This document shows, in pieces, positions 23,884-33,700 of a DNA stretch of 64,000 nucleotides (the first letter of the stretch is position 1; every line of letters starts with the position of its first letter). The position numbers and the translations under genes were made by a program. The DNA is from Flavobacterium sp. CECT 9288. Its GTDB lineage: Bacteria > Bacteroidota > Bacteroidia > Flavobacteriales > Flavobacteriaceae. The stretch covers positions 2,915,501 through 2,979,500 of the forward strand of contig NZ_OU957226.1 in assembly GCF_918731615.1 (NCBI RefSeq). The letters run 5' to 3'. The notes under the pieces were generated by a model. The model saw nothing but the letters and a program-made list of their open reading frames with translations. It had not been told where the DNA came from and searched no databases.

Positions 23884-26007
23884 TTAATAGTCAAAATACC
23901 AATTGAAAATATCGGTTCTAACACCTAAACTAAACCAACTTGTATTTTGATTTTGTGCAACTGTAGTAGCTGCTGCTGGATCAAATGATCTGTAGATATA
24001 GCTAGCAAATATCTTTAAGTTTGTCAAAGGATTAACTATGTAACCAGCTTGAAGATCTGCAATAAAAACTGCTGTTTTATTACCTTGACCTACTTTTACA
24101 TCTGAATCAAAGGGCCTTTTCTCGTCGTAATCTTTATAGATGTTGCCTCCATAATTAAATCCGTTTGTGGCAGTGTCAAAATCAAAACCTCTGGTTCCCA
24201 TTGTAAATTTTGCGTCAGCGTAATATCGTTCTTTTCGATAACGGGCTAAAAGGATTAACTCGCTAAAATTTGCCCCCCATTGATGCCCTAAACTTTGATT
24301 GTTGTGTGCGTAATTTGTAATTGGCATACTATGAGAATAGACATACGGCCTCACATGATTGTATTCTAATTGCAATGTTAAATTCTCAACATCGAAAGCA
24401 TTGTAATACTTTGCTCCTAACTGATACCCATACTTGTTTTTCCAACTATTATTTCGCTCTTTGACATCATTCAATGAGAATTCATCTAGGATAAACTGCC
24501 CATAAAAATTGATTTGGTTATTCCATTTGTATTTAAAAGTTAGACCCAAAACTGCATTCCCACTTCTTGCCGAAGACGTAAACTCGACTGATCTGTAAAA
24601 AATTAATGGATTAACAAAATTCATATCAAACCCTCTATCATTTGTATTTGTCCATACCACCGATTCAAAAAAACCTAAATTCAACTTGTTTGACACGTTC
24701 CAACTCAAATAATGATTGGCCATAAACTTAGTTGCATAGGTACGTTCAAGAGTCACCTCAGGACGCACGTCTTTGAGCCACATATAGGTATTGGTATACT
24801 TGATCTTCCAGAAATTTGTATTCAATTTAAAATATGGGTATGGACTAGCGCCATCACTTTCTAGCAATGACCTGTATCCATCTCCAATGAAATTTCGACC
24901 ATAGCCCAATTGCATATCAATATGTTTGCTTGGGGTAAAAGTCAAATTAGCATCTGCCGAAGGAAAATCAAAACCTGTTGTTTTAAAATCCTTAGCAATT
25001 CCTATTCCAGGAATTATGGCAGGATTACCACCTGCCGGCTTTATAGATGCCGCATAAGCATTATAATAAGGAGCAAAACGCCCTTGACTTTCAAAAACAG
25101 TTGTTGTAAAATGAAGATTTTTCCCTAGAGCACCTCTAAAATTAAGTCCTCTTGTGTTTACATAAGTGTACGCATCACTGCTTTTACTAGCCTTCCCCAA
25201 TTGTAAATCTACAATAGGATTAAGTGCAAACCAATATCCTTCTCCTTGAATGGCAACCATGTTCTCATTCCATAATTTTCGAGACCACCAGCTTGAAGTT
25301 TTCTTCATTAGAGATGCTTGCACTGTTTTAAGATTGTAATATTTAGATACTTCTGCGTATGTAAATGGCTTTGAAGCTGTATGATTATTACTCCCCATTT
25401 GATTTAACGCTGCATCAAATTGTGCATAATAACTATGCGAAAATGGAATGTTCAATTGACTTACTAATTCTGGATCATCGAATTTTTTATATACGATGCT
25501 ATCAAGTTCTGACAAAGTTTTATCTTTTGTAATGCTGGATTTGGCTTTCGCCAAAGAAATATTTTCAGTCACAACATTGTTTACCAAAGGAATTGCAATT
25601 ATGTAGGTAAATCTAGAATAAGTGGCATTCCCATTATATGTTGCAGGTTGAATTTTAGGCATTTTACCAAAAACACGCTTGGTTTCTAAAATAAGTTTCT
25701 CCTCATTTGCATCTACATGAATAACTTTAAAGATTCCGTTTGAGTCTACTTCAAAAAGCACTTTTATATTCCCTTTGAAATTAGAAGAAACTAATTCTTG
25801 AGGTACATTAAAATTAGAAGTAATATAGCTTTGCACTTGGTTGTAAAAACAACTTTCTAGTTCCTTAGATTGTTTGGAATTGCACTCCGCAAACACGGGA
25901 AAACGTTCTGACGAATTGACTGGACGGTTTTCATTATTAGAGTTGTCTTGTGCAGTTGCACTTACAATAGAAAATAAAAATAGCAGTGTTATTAATACTT
26001 TGTTCAT
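23884..26007 (-). CDS. remB: Gliding motility protein RemB
   Basis: The 707-residue protein has a signal peptide (ending TATAQ or SATAQ). Residues about 60-145 resemble a TonB C-terminal domain (NFKGNIKVLFEVDSNGIF and RVFGKMPKIQPATYNGNATY). The remainder is a long outer-membrane barrel resembling the capsule-assembly Wzi type, with many aromatic beta strands (for example AIQGEGYWFALNPIVDLQLG). This architecture and the proximity to deoC, vanZ, gcvH and sprA match RemB as I know it from F. johnsoniae, a cell-surface protein linked to gliding. It lies 18 bp after deoC. The assignment is by recollection of family and synteny. Confidence 0.78.
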   Translation of the reverse strand: MNKVLITLLFLFSIVSATAQDNSNNENRPVNSSERFPVFAECNSKQSKELESCFYNQVQSYITSNFNVPQELVSSNFKGNIKVLFEVDSNGIFKVIHVDANEEKLILETKRVFGKMPKIQPATYNGNATYSRFTYIIAIPLVNNVVTENISLAKAKSSITKDKTLSELDSIVYKKFDDPELVSQLNIPFSHSYYAQFDAALNQMGSNNHTASKPFTYAEVSKYYNLKTVQASLMKKTSSWWSRKLWNENMVAIQGEGYWFALNPIVDLQLGKASKSSDAYTYVNTRGLNFRGALGKNLHFTTTVFESQGRFAPYYNAYAASIKPAGGNPAIIPGIGIAKDFKTTGFDFPSADANLTFTPSKHIDMQLGYGRNFIGDGYRSLLESDGASPYPYFKLNTNFWKIKYTNTYMWLKDVRPEVTLERTYATKFMANHYLSWNVSNKLNLGFFESVVWTNTNDRGFDMNFVNPLIFYRSVEFTSSARSGNAVLGLTFKYKWNNQINFYGQFILDEFSLNDVKERNNSWKNKYGYQLGAKYYNAFDVENLTLQLEYNHVRPYVYSHSMPITNYAHNNQSLGHQWGANFSELILLARYRKERYYADAKFTMGTRGFDFDTATNGFNYGGNIYKDYDEKRPFDSDVKVGQGNKTAVFIADLQAGYIVNPLTNLKIFASYIYRSFDPAAATTVAQNQNTSWFSLGVRTDIFNWYFDY

Positions 26008-26025
26008 CCTTAATATTTGTACAAT

Positions 26026-26769
26026 TTAGTATCCCATTATGGCCTTTTGACCATCGGAAATTATTTTAGCTCCTGAAGTCCCTATTCTTTTCACACCAAG
26101 ATTTATCATTGTTACCGCCTCTTCATGAGTACGCACGCCACCAGCTGCTTTTACTGGCAAAGGTGAAGCGTTATCTAACATTATTTTTATGGTGTGTAAA
26201 GTTGCACCATTTGGTACACCCAACTCCGTTTCATAAAAACCTGTGGACGATTTTACAAAAACACGTGAGAATTGTTCTTGACTAAAAGCTGTCACCACTA
26301 CATTTTTAATCATACTAGAAATCTGAATAATCTCTTTATCTGTTAAAGCTGCTACTTCAATTATCCACTTAACCACTTTATTATGATCTAAACCAAGTTG
26401 TGTACATTCAAATATTTCTTGCTTGACAAGATCTATTTCACCATTTTTAAACGCTTTATAATTGCACACAAAATCCAAATCATCAGCTCCATTTTGAATG
26501 GCTATTTGAGCTTCTTCTAATTTATCTTCAACTGAGGATTCGCCATTAGGAAAATCAATAACAGTTCCTACTTGCAAGACCGCATTAGCATCAATTATCA
26601 TTTTTTTTGCTAGTGAAACCATATCTGGCCTTATCATCACTAGTTTAAAACCCTCCTCTATTGCTTCTTGAACATTTTTTTTCACAACAACTGTATTTTC
26701 TTCTGGAGTTAGGCCAGCTTGTTCTGCAGTTTTTAAATAGGTTGCATCTAAATATTGCTTAATATCCAT
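26026..26769 (-). CDS. deoC: Deoxyribose-phosphate aldolase
   Basis: Cleaves 2-deoxy-D-ribose 5-phosphate to glyceraldehyde 3-phosphate and acetaldehyde in deoxynucleoside breakdown. The 247-residue TIM barrel has DLDFVCNYKAFKNGE (about 97-111), the Schiff-base lysine in FVKSSTGF (about 170-177), and the second lysine in LPVKAAGGVRTHEEA (about 203-217). It precedes remB by 18 bp, so the two are cotranscribed with no obvious functional link. A TATTTTTG element lies at 26806-26813. Confidence 0.95.
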   Translation of the reverse strand: MDIKQYLDATYLKTAEQAGLTPEENTVVVKKNVQEAIEEGFKLVMIRPDMVSLAKKMIIDANAVLQVGTVIDFPNGESSVEDKLEEAQIAIQNGADDLDFVCNYKAFKNGEIDLVKQEIFECTQLGLDHNKVVKWIIEVAALTDKEIIQISSMIKNVVVTAFSQEQFSRVFVKSSTGFYETELGVPNGATLHTIKIMLDNASPLPVKAAGGVRTHEEAVTMINLGVKRIGTSGAKIISDGQKAIMGY

Positions 26770-26805
26770 AGTCGTCTTGATTATTGATTTTACTAAACTT
26801 GTTTA

Positions 26806-26813
26806 CAAAAATA
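26806..26813 (-). promoter_or_regulatory. Candidate -7 element for deoC-remB
   Basis: The minus strand reads TATTTTTG, 36 bp before the deoC ATG. No matching TTTG at -33. Confidence 0.4.
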
Positions 26814-26915
26814 CATTTTATCTCCACACTAAGGACACTTAAAAGTTACAATTTGAAAGGGGTGCTATAAATGCTCCAGAACTCTATTTTAAAAAAAATA
26901 GAATGACTTCACTTC

Positions 26916-26948
26916 AAAAAAAAATCCCACTAGTGTGAGATTTTTTTT
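26916..26948 (-). terminator. Terminator overlapping the vanZ stop codon
   Basis: On the minus strand AAAAAATCTCAC pairs with GTGGGATTTTTT (one T-G wobble) around the loop ACTA, followed by more Ts. The vanZ stop TAG is split between the loop and the 3' arm. The symmetrical A/T runs would let it work on either strand. Confidence 0.75.
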
Positions 26949-27325
26949 GATTCTGATGATAGTATTTTATTTGAAAAGTAAATTAGTAGTACCGCAATAG
27001 TTGCTCCAGTAGTATTTGCTAAAACGTCATAAATATCAGCATGGCGTGTAGCTGTAAATTTATCTTGGATAATTTCTATTAATACGCCGTACAAAACCGC
27101 GCAAAAAAACGATAATGCCATTGCTTTAAAACTACTCGTATTTGAGAAGTTATTTTTAACAGAAAGGTAAAACAGAATTGTAAAAATCAAATAAAAAAAT
27201 GCATGTACGATTTTATCTAAATTAGAAACGCTTCCTAAGGGCACACTTTTAAAGGTTGCCAAACAAAAAAAAGTTATAGTTCCTATCCAGAGTACTAGCG
27301 CCCATGGATATATTTTTTTAAGCAC
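26930..27325 (-). CDS. VanZ-like family membrane protein
   Basis: A small protein of about 131 residues with four predicted transmembrane helices and the VanZ-like features [19 protein letters not shown] (about 37-55) and [30 protein letters not shown] in two blocks (about 79-108). There is no ATG at the 5' end. GTG at 27325 (or TTG at 27328) starts inside the last codons of gcvH, so translation is probably coupled. The biological role of this family outside glycopeptide resistance is unclear. Its 3' end is built into a terminator hairpin. Confidence 0.85.
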   Translation of the reverse strand: MLKKIYPWALVLWIGTITFFCLATFKSVPLGSVSNLDKIVHAFFYLIFTILFYLSVKNNFSNTSSFKAMALSFFCAVLYGVLIEIIQDKFTATRHADIYDVLANTTGATIAVLLIYFSNKILSSESKKISH

Positions 27326-27698
27326 CAATTAATTCTTTATACGCTTCTTCTGATAGTAAAGAGTCAAAATCAGCAACATTCGCCACTTTTACTTTGATCA
27401 TCCATCCAGCTCCATAAGGATCTGAGTTTACACTTTCAGGATTGCTCTCTAAGTCATCATTAAAAGCAATGATTTCGCCAGCAAGAGGAAGAAACAAATC
27501 CGAAACTGTTTTTACTGCCTCTACTGTACCAAAAACCTCATCTTTATCAAGTGTTTGATCTAAAGTTTCAACTTCTACATAAACAATATCACCTAATTCT
27601 TTTTGAGCAAAATCAGTGATTCCTATTGTTGCGATATCGCCTTCTATACTAACCCACTCGTGGTCTTTTGTATACTTTAAATTTGCAGGTATGTTCAT
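27318..27698 (-). CDS. gcvH: Glycine cleavage system H protein
   Basis: Lipoyl-carrying shuttle of the glycine cleavage complex. The 126-residue protein starts [20 protein letters not shown] and carries the lipoylated lysine in [15 protein letters not shown] (K about residue 63). The C-terminal block [12 protein letters not shown] is standard. The P, T and L proteins are not in this window. It sits downstream of sprA, with its own -7 element, and overlaps the vanZ start. Confidence 0.96.
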   Translation of the reverse strand: MNIPANLKYTKDHEWVSIEGDIATIGITDFAQKELGDIVYVEVETLDQTLDKDEVFGTVEAVKTVSDLFLPLAGEIIAFNDDLESNPESVNSDPYGAGWMIKVKVANVADFDSLLSEEAYKELIGA

Positions 27699-27745
27699 TT
27701 AAATTGTAATTATTTATTAGTTTTTATTTTTTTTGAATTTATTGA

Positions 27746-27753
27746 CAAATGTA
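27746..27753 (-). promoter_or_regulatory. Candidate -7 element for gcvH-vanZ
   Basis: The minus strand reads TACATTTG, 47 bp before the gcvH ATG, within the sprA-gcvH gap. This suggests gcvH can be transcribed apart from sprA. Confidence 0.42.
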
Positions 27754-27790
27754 ACAATCTTCTTTTCAATTACCGATTAGAATTTAAAAA

Positions 27791-30700
27791 TTAATTTCCA
27801 AAATTATAACGCAATGTAAATCCAGATCGGATATTGGTAAGTGGAAAAGCAGTTGATATAACAGCCTTTGAGAAAGAGTGATCGTAATAAAAAATGGCTG
27901 TCAAGTTTTTACTAAAAGCATAGTCAGCCTTAACTTTTACGGTCCAAATGTTTTGTCCTCCTGCCAGCTGATTGTTGTTATAATCCAAATAACGTACTAT
28001 CGTTTCATTGTTTCTATACGTAACATCTGCGGATAGGTTGATATCACTCTTTATAACTCCCGTTGGATTGTCAGCCAATCTTGAAGAAAAAATCACGTCT
28101 TTAAACCTGTATCCAAGTCCAACAACATATTCAAGCCCCTTAACCTCAGTCAATAAATTATTGTCAAAACTCATTGATAGCGCTCTATCTTTCTTAACTT
28201 CAGTAAGTACTTTTAGCGAACTTTTAAGCTCAAAATCCATTCGAACCAAAGGATTGAATTGTTCTACTAAATTGATGTTAGACATAATAGTTTTATTAAA
28301 AAAATTGCCACTTGCATCAATTCCGTTTGGATTTTTGTCATATTCAAAATTAGAACGGAACGCATTAATAGTATAGGAAGCTCTATAATTATGCAACAAA
28401 GAAAAGCGCTTGAAATTTTTCTTAAATAAAGAATAGCGCATCAGACCATTGTACTTAATGGCCCAATTAGGTAGTGGTAAATTCCTGAAAATACCCAATG
28501 AAGCGCCACCTGCATCATTCCCAGAATAAGCAGCAAGAAAAGCAGGTAATAAAACAGCTTGATTGTTTTTTCCAAAACCTTTTGGATAACCTTCGCCGTC
28601 AAGATTTGCCGGATTGTTAATATTTATTCCCCTAGCCGTAGCTAATCTATTGGCAACCGCGAGTCTGTTTTCTCTAAAATCATCAAATGCTTGTGATGAG
28701 TTTTGATCACTTGCCGAAAAAGACGTTTTGATCAATACCGTAGAGATAGAAAAAATTCCAGTACTAAAAGGCGATCTTGGATTGTATATCCCGTTTGAAA
28801 CATCATATTGCTCCGAATCATTTTGTGACAATGCTCTGTCAAAAGTTAAATCTATTTTCATATCCGGAAACAAATCCACATTGGCTGTAGCCTTCAAAAT
28901 TTTATTATCTACCTGAGTATAATTTTGATTAAAATCTTGATAATTTGTTAACCACCCATTTTTTGCAGCTTCAAAACGAATGTCGTCTTGGCTGCCAAAA
29001 ATAAAGCCCAACGAAGGCCTAGAAGATCCTAGAAAGCCAATGCCTGGGGTATATCCTGGTAAAACGGTTCCGCTATTGTGCGTGTAATTTACCTGAATGT
29101 TTTTAACGCTAGTAAGCATTCCTATCAATCCATCTACAAAAATTCCGTTTTTAGCAGTAGCAGCAGCAACATTTGTATTAACAATTTTCTCCCCCGGTTT
29201 AGGCGGGCCTGTCTTAGGTTTAGGTGCTGGTTTCTTACTCGTTTTAGAAATTCCCAAGTACTTGTACAAAGTTTCCATAGTTAAGCTAGCATTCAAATTA
29301 CTTGAACTCGCATTTTGAATGGTATTTCCTAAATTAAAGTCTTGTCCTCCAATTGTAATTTGTGACAACGCATTAGATGTTCGTTGCCAGCTGTAATCTC
29401 CCGTATAGGAATAGGTTGCTTTTATAAAACTAAATAACGGAATCTTGTTAATAGGCAATTCATAATTTACAACTAATTGTTGCATGTGCTGGTTAGGATC
29501 ACCCATATCCCAATACCTGTCCCATATTGTAAAACTATCAATAGGTTCATTATCTTCATTGAGATAACTCTTCACAATATTACTTGAAGATGCTGTGTAA
29601 TTCAGTTTTAATGATTTTGTAAGGTTGTAATTAAAGCCATATTGATAATTAAAAGCAAAATTTCTTCTAAATAAAGGGTCAAGACCAATACCCTCTACCT
29701 CAACTTGACGAAATTGTTGACGGTTGTATTGTCTATTGATATTCGTATTAAAAGAAATGGTTGACGGTAAATAATTAAAATTAAAATCGCTCAACATTTT
29801 CCAATAATTACTTTTATTTAAAAACTTTGATTTTTTAAAGGGTTCAACAGGTTTTGTTTTAAAAGTGTAGGCATAATCCACCGCCGAATTAGCTTGCTGA
29901 TCCACAAAATCTTCTATTTCAAAATCATGACGTTCTACTTGATTGAAAGACTGAGAAAAAGTGAAATTCTCAGGATCATACACTCTTTGTTTTTGCTCTG
30001 GTTGACGTTCTTTTTTTACTCCAATAAAATTGATGCTTGTTCTTTTAGTATAATCAATTGCTCTGTTTGCAATATTATCTTTTTCATTTTGATTTGTGGT
30101 GTTTTCTAACAACTGCTTCAACTTAATGTCTTGGTTAAATGGATCGTACTCTGGAGTGATAGTTTCTTCGCCTACAGAATAGTTGAACGGTAAATTCACT
30201 CCCCATTTTTGCGGCAATAGTTTCCCTAGATTTACATTGGTTACAATATTGTATTGCTGTATGTCCTCTCTACTTCTCTCATTTGGCCCTTGCTCTAGGG
30301 AACCAAAACCTATTGTCGTTTTTCTACCCGATGCAGATACGGTAGCAAAATCAGCAAGATTAGTATCAACATTTAAAACAGCAGCCATTCCGCCTTTATT
30401 ATCCATATCGGCCAAACGCAATTCATTAAACCAAACCTCACCCTTTATGTCATTAAGAGGATCATTGTTTTTTATACCCACCATAAGTGTTCGAACCAAA
30501 CCAAAGTTAGGATTTCCTTTAATCCCTAACTTAAGCGTAGTGGATTTGTCTCCGTCAGGAAGAGATGCATCACTATCTGGATAATAAATCCCATCCAGCG
30601 GAAGTGTATTTGGATTTACTTTCATGGCAAGAATTTTCATTCTAGTCAATAATTCAAGTGGTAAATCTATTTCGTTTTCGGATGGCCAAACTAGTTCTGG

Positions 30701-33700
30701 ACTCAAAGCACCACAATCTGAAGTATTACCGCCAGAGGGTACTGTAACTTTTAATGGAATCTCTATTTGATAAAAATTTTGATTAAAATCATTTCCAAAA
30801 CGGATAAAACCTACCATTTGATTATCACTTAATGCAATCTCATTAGGTAGTGATTCAGCATGTAAAAACATTTTCAATTTATTAAATTGTCTCATGTCTA
30901 TACTTACATTTTTAAAAACTGCTCTAGAATCTTGTGGCTCTAACCCGTCTCCCGAAGCACGTAACGCAAGTGATTGCTCGTTTTGATTAATTACCGTGTT
31001 GTTGTTAAATAATTGTTCTCGTTGCACAGCTGGTGGAGTAACGTAATTTACAGGACAACGCTCGTTATTTTCTTGAATGTTAACGGCAAGAACATCTAGA
31101 TTAGTGCCATCATCATCAGGATTTAGATCATTAAAATCAAGCGCATTAGTGTAACGTCTCCATTCTCCACGCACAAGGTCAAGTGCGCCAAAACGTACCG
31201 TAACCTCATCATTAAAACCTGTCATAAACATTCTCATAAATCGAATGGATCTAAAATCAGAGATGGAACCTATAACATTTTCAGGCTGAGAAACTGGTAT
31301 TTTAAATTGTATCCATCTTGCATCAGTAGTAGAACCGTTAGGCAAGGTTACTTGGGTATTACGAATGTCTGTAATATAATTTTGACCTATATTCATTCCT
31401 GGGCGCATATCAATACTGTACTCATAGTAGGCATTGATAGTATTCATGGTATTATCTCTATTAATATCTTCAACATCAGGTACAGTACTAGAACCTCTGT
31501 TAGCGGAATTAATATCAACTGGCGAGTTATTTTCAACGCCATTATAATTTTTATATCGGTCTATTATTGTACCATTGGCATTCAAATAAAAAGTATAATC
31601 ATCAGCTGCTGGATCAAGCTCTGATGCAAAATTTGTATACACAGATCCTTCGTTAGAATTTGACAAACCATCAAGACCTACATCCTGATTTTGCCTGTTA
31701 TTCACATCTGTATCAAATGCATAAATCAAGGATTGTGAGGCAGGAACTTCTCCCCAAAGCGGTCTTGGAGTCACTACAACTTGACCAGGCCCTAATCCGT
31801 TTTCGTATTGTTTACGACCGTCTTTTAAAATATCTTCGGAAATTTCACCTAGGTTAAAATAAATCTTTCCTGTATTAGATTGTGGTGCAGGGCCATTCCC
31901 TACATAAGGATCCAAAACCCAAAACTGAATGTACTCTACGTTTCCTTGTTCAAAGTTTGTAGAATTAAGAGCTCTCATGATTCCACCAAAATTTTCAGTA
32001 GGATTAGCATCCAAAGCACTATTATTATTGTAAGGTCCTCTTTCTGATGGAAAATAAGTTAAATCCAGCGTGCTTATTACTTGTGTTTGCCCTTGAGCTA
32101 TATCAGTTAAGGGATATAATTCCCTACTAAAAACCCTTCTTGTTTTATTGAATGACAAATCATCATCAGAAACTCCGGTTGGCCTTTGTGTATAAAAGAT
32201 AGGATCAATGGCATACCAAGCCAGTTTTGCTCTTTTAAAACCATAGCTCAAATTGGTTGCGCTACCGTTAAAATCATACGAACTTGTTGTTGTTCTTTCT
32301 GGTGTTGATGACAAACTCCAAGCCTGCGGCGACCGCATATCAATTGTAGATTGAGAACCTTCAAAATCATCTACATAAATAGTTGATTCACCTTGAAACT
32401 GATCTGCTTTTGGGGTATCAGGTCTTAAAAATGCAACTTCACCTCTTATGGATAAATTAGATGGTACATCAGTGTCTAAATTTGGCAACATATTGACCAA
32501 GCGGGTCAAAAAAGGAACTTGAGTAGAATAATTTGTATTTAATCCAAAAACGGTATTGTTTACAGACTCTTGACCAAAACTTGATTTTTGCGTAAAAGGT
32601 CTCTCGGTCATTTTTAAAAATGTCCCCCCTACTACAAAATTATCTGATATTTTATGCTCTACATTCAATCCTATGAAACGTCTGGTTTGTTGACCAAAAA
32701 CAGAATTATTTTCTAAAGACACTTCTATTGGAGTGTTTGAGGCTTGAAGAGATGGATCAAGAATTTGTACACGACCAAATTGATAATTCACACTGTAATC
32801 TACCCCTTCAACCAATCGTCTGCCTGCGGCCGTAACTACCACAGAACCTTGTGGAACATTAAAGGCACCAATAGGAATTCCATCACTTCCGCTAGATTTA
32901 TACTTCCCTCTTAATAGATATTTATTTTTATCACTGTCTTGTAACGCACCTGCTTGCGTGTTACGATACATACTTTGAAACACATATTTACGCTGATTGT
33001 CGTTATATGTAGATGGATTCCTGTAATCTTCAATAGCAGAATTAGACAATTTAGAAAACAATAATTCCCCAAAAGGCTCCTTAGTAGTAAACATGATGCG
33101 ACCGTTTTGCGCATCAATAGTCAAATTAGGTATAAAATCAAAAAAACCATCTCCACCTGCTTGAGGATCGTTGTTGAAATTTAATTTATCTAAGTTTAAT
33201 ACTTTCAATAATGGTGTACTAGTAACTGTATAGTCTTTTGGAGGAATTAAAGTTGGATTATTTTTATCTGGAAATGGAGTTCCTGTAACTTCAGAAATAT
33301 AATTTATAGGAGAAGGATCTGCGTATAAAATATTAAATCTAAAATCCTCTTGTTTTAATTGATATCCACCTTGTATTTGATAAATGTTTTTCATCATTAA
33401 GTTCCAAATGGGATTTTTAACATTGGTTAAATTACTTTTCAGCATTTTCAATATTAAACTTTGAGAAATAATGGCTTGTGTTGCAGGAGTGTTTCCTGTA
33501 ACCACAGTAGCATCTACTCCGTCATTACCAAACTCCCCTACTTGATATACTTGGTCACCAATGGTATATTGGTAAGCCACTGCTAAAACCTCATCATTTG
33601 CCAAACGTTGTTGCAAAGAAATAAATCCAAGTTGCGGATTAAAGGTGAATTCATTTGGGTTTAATTTTCTAGCATTCTCAAGCTTAGAGTAATCTTGACC

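Noticed and set aside
26883..26903. A/T inverted repeat beyond the vanZ terminator
   Set aside because: CTATTTT/AAAATAG is short and made of A/T runs, expected by chance; the stronger hairpin at 26916-26948 explains termination.
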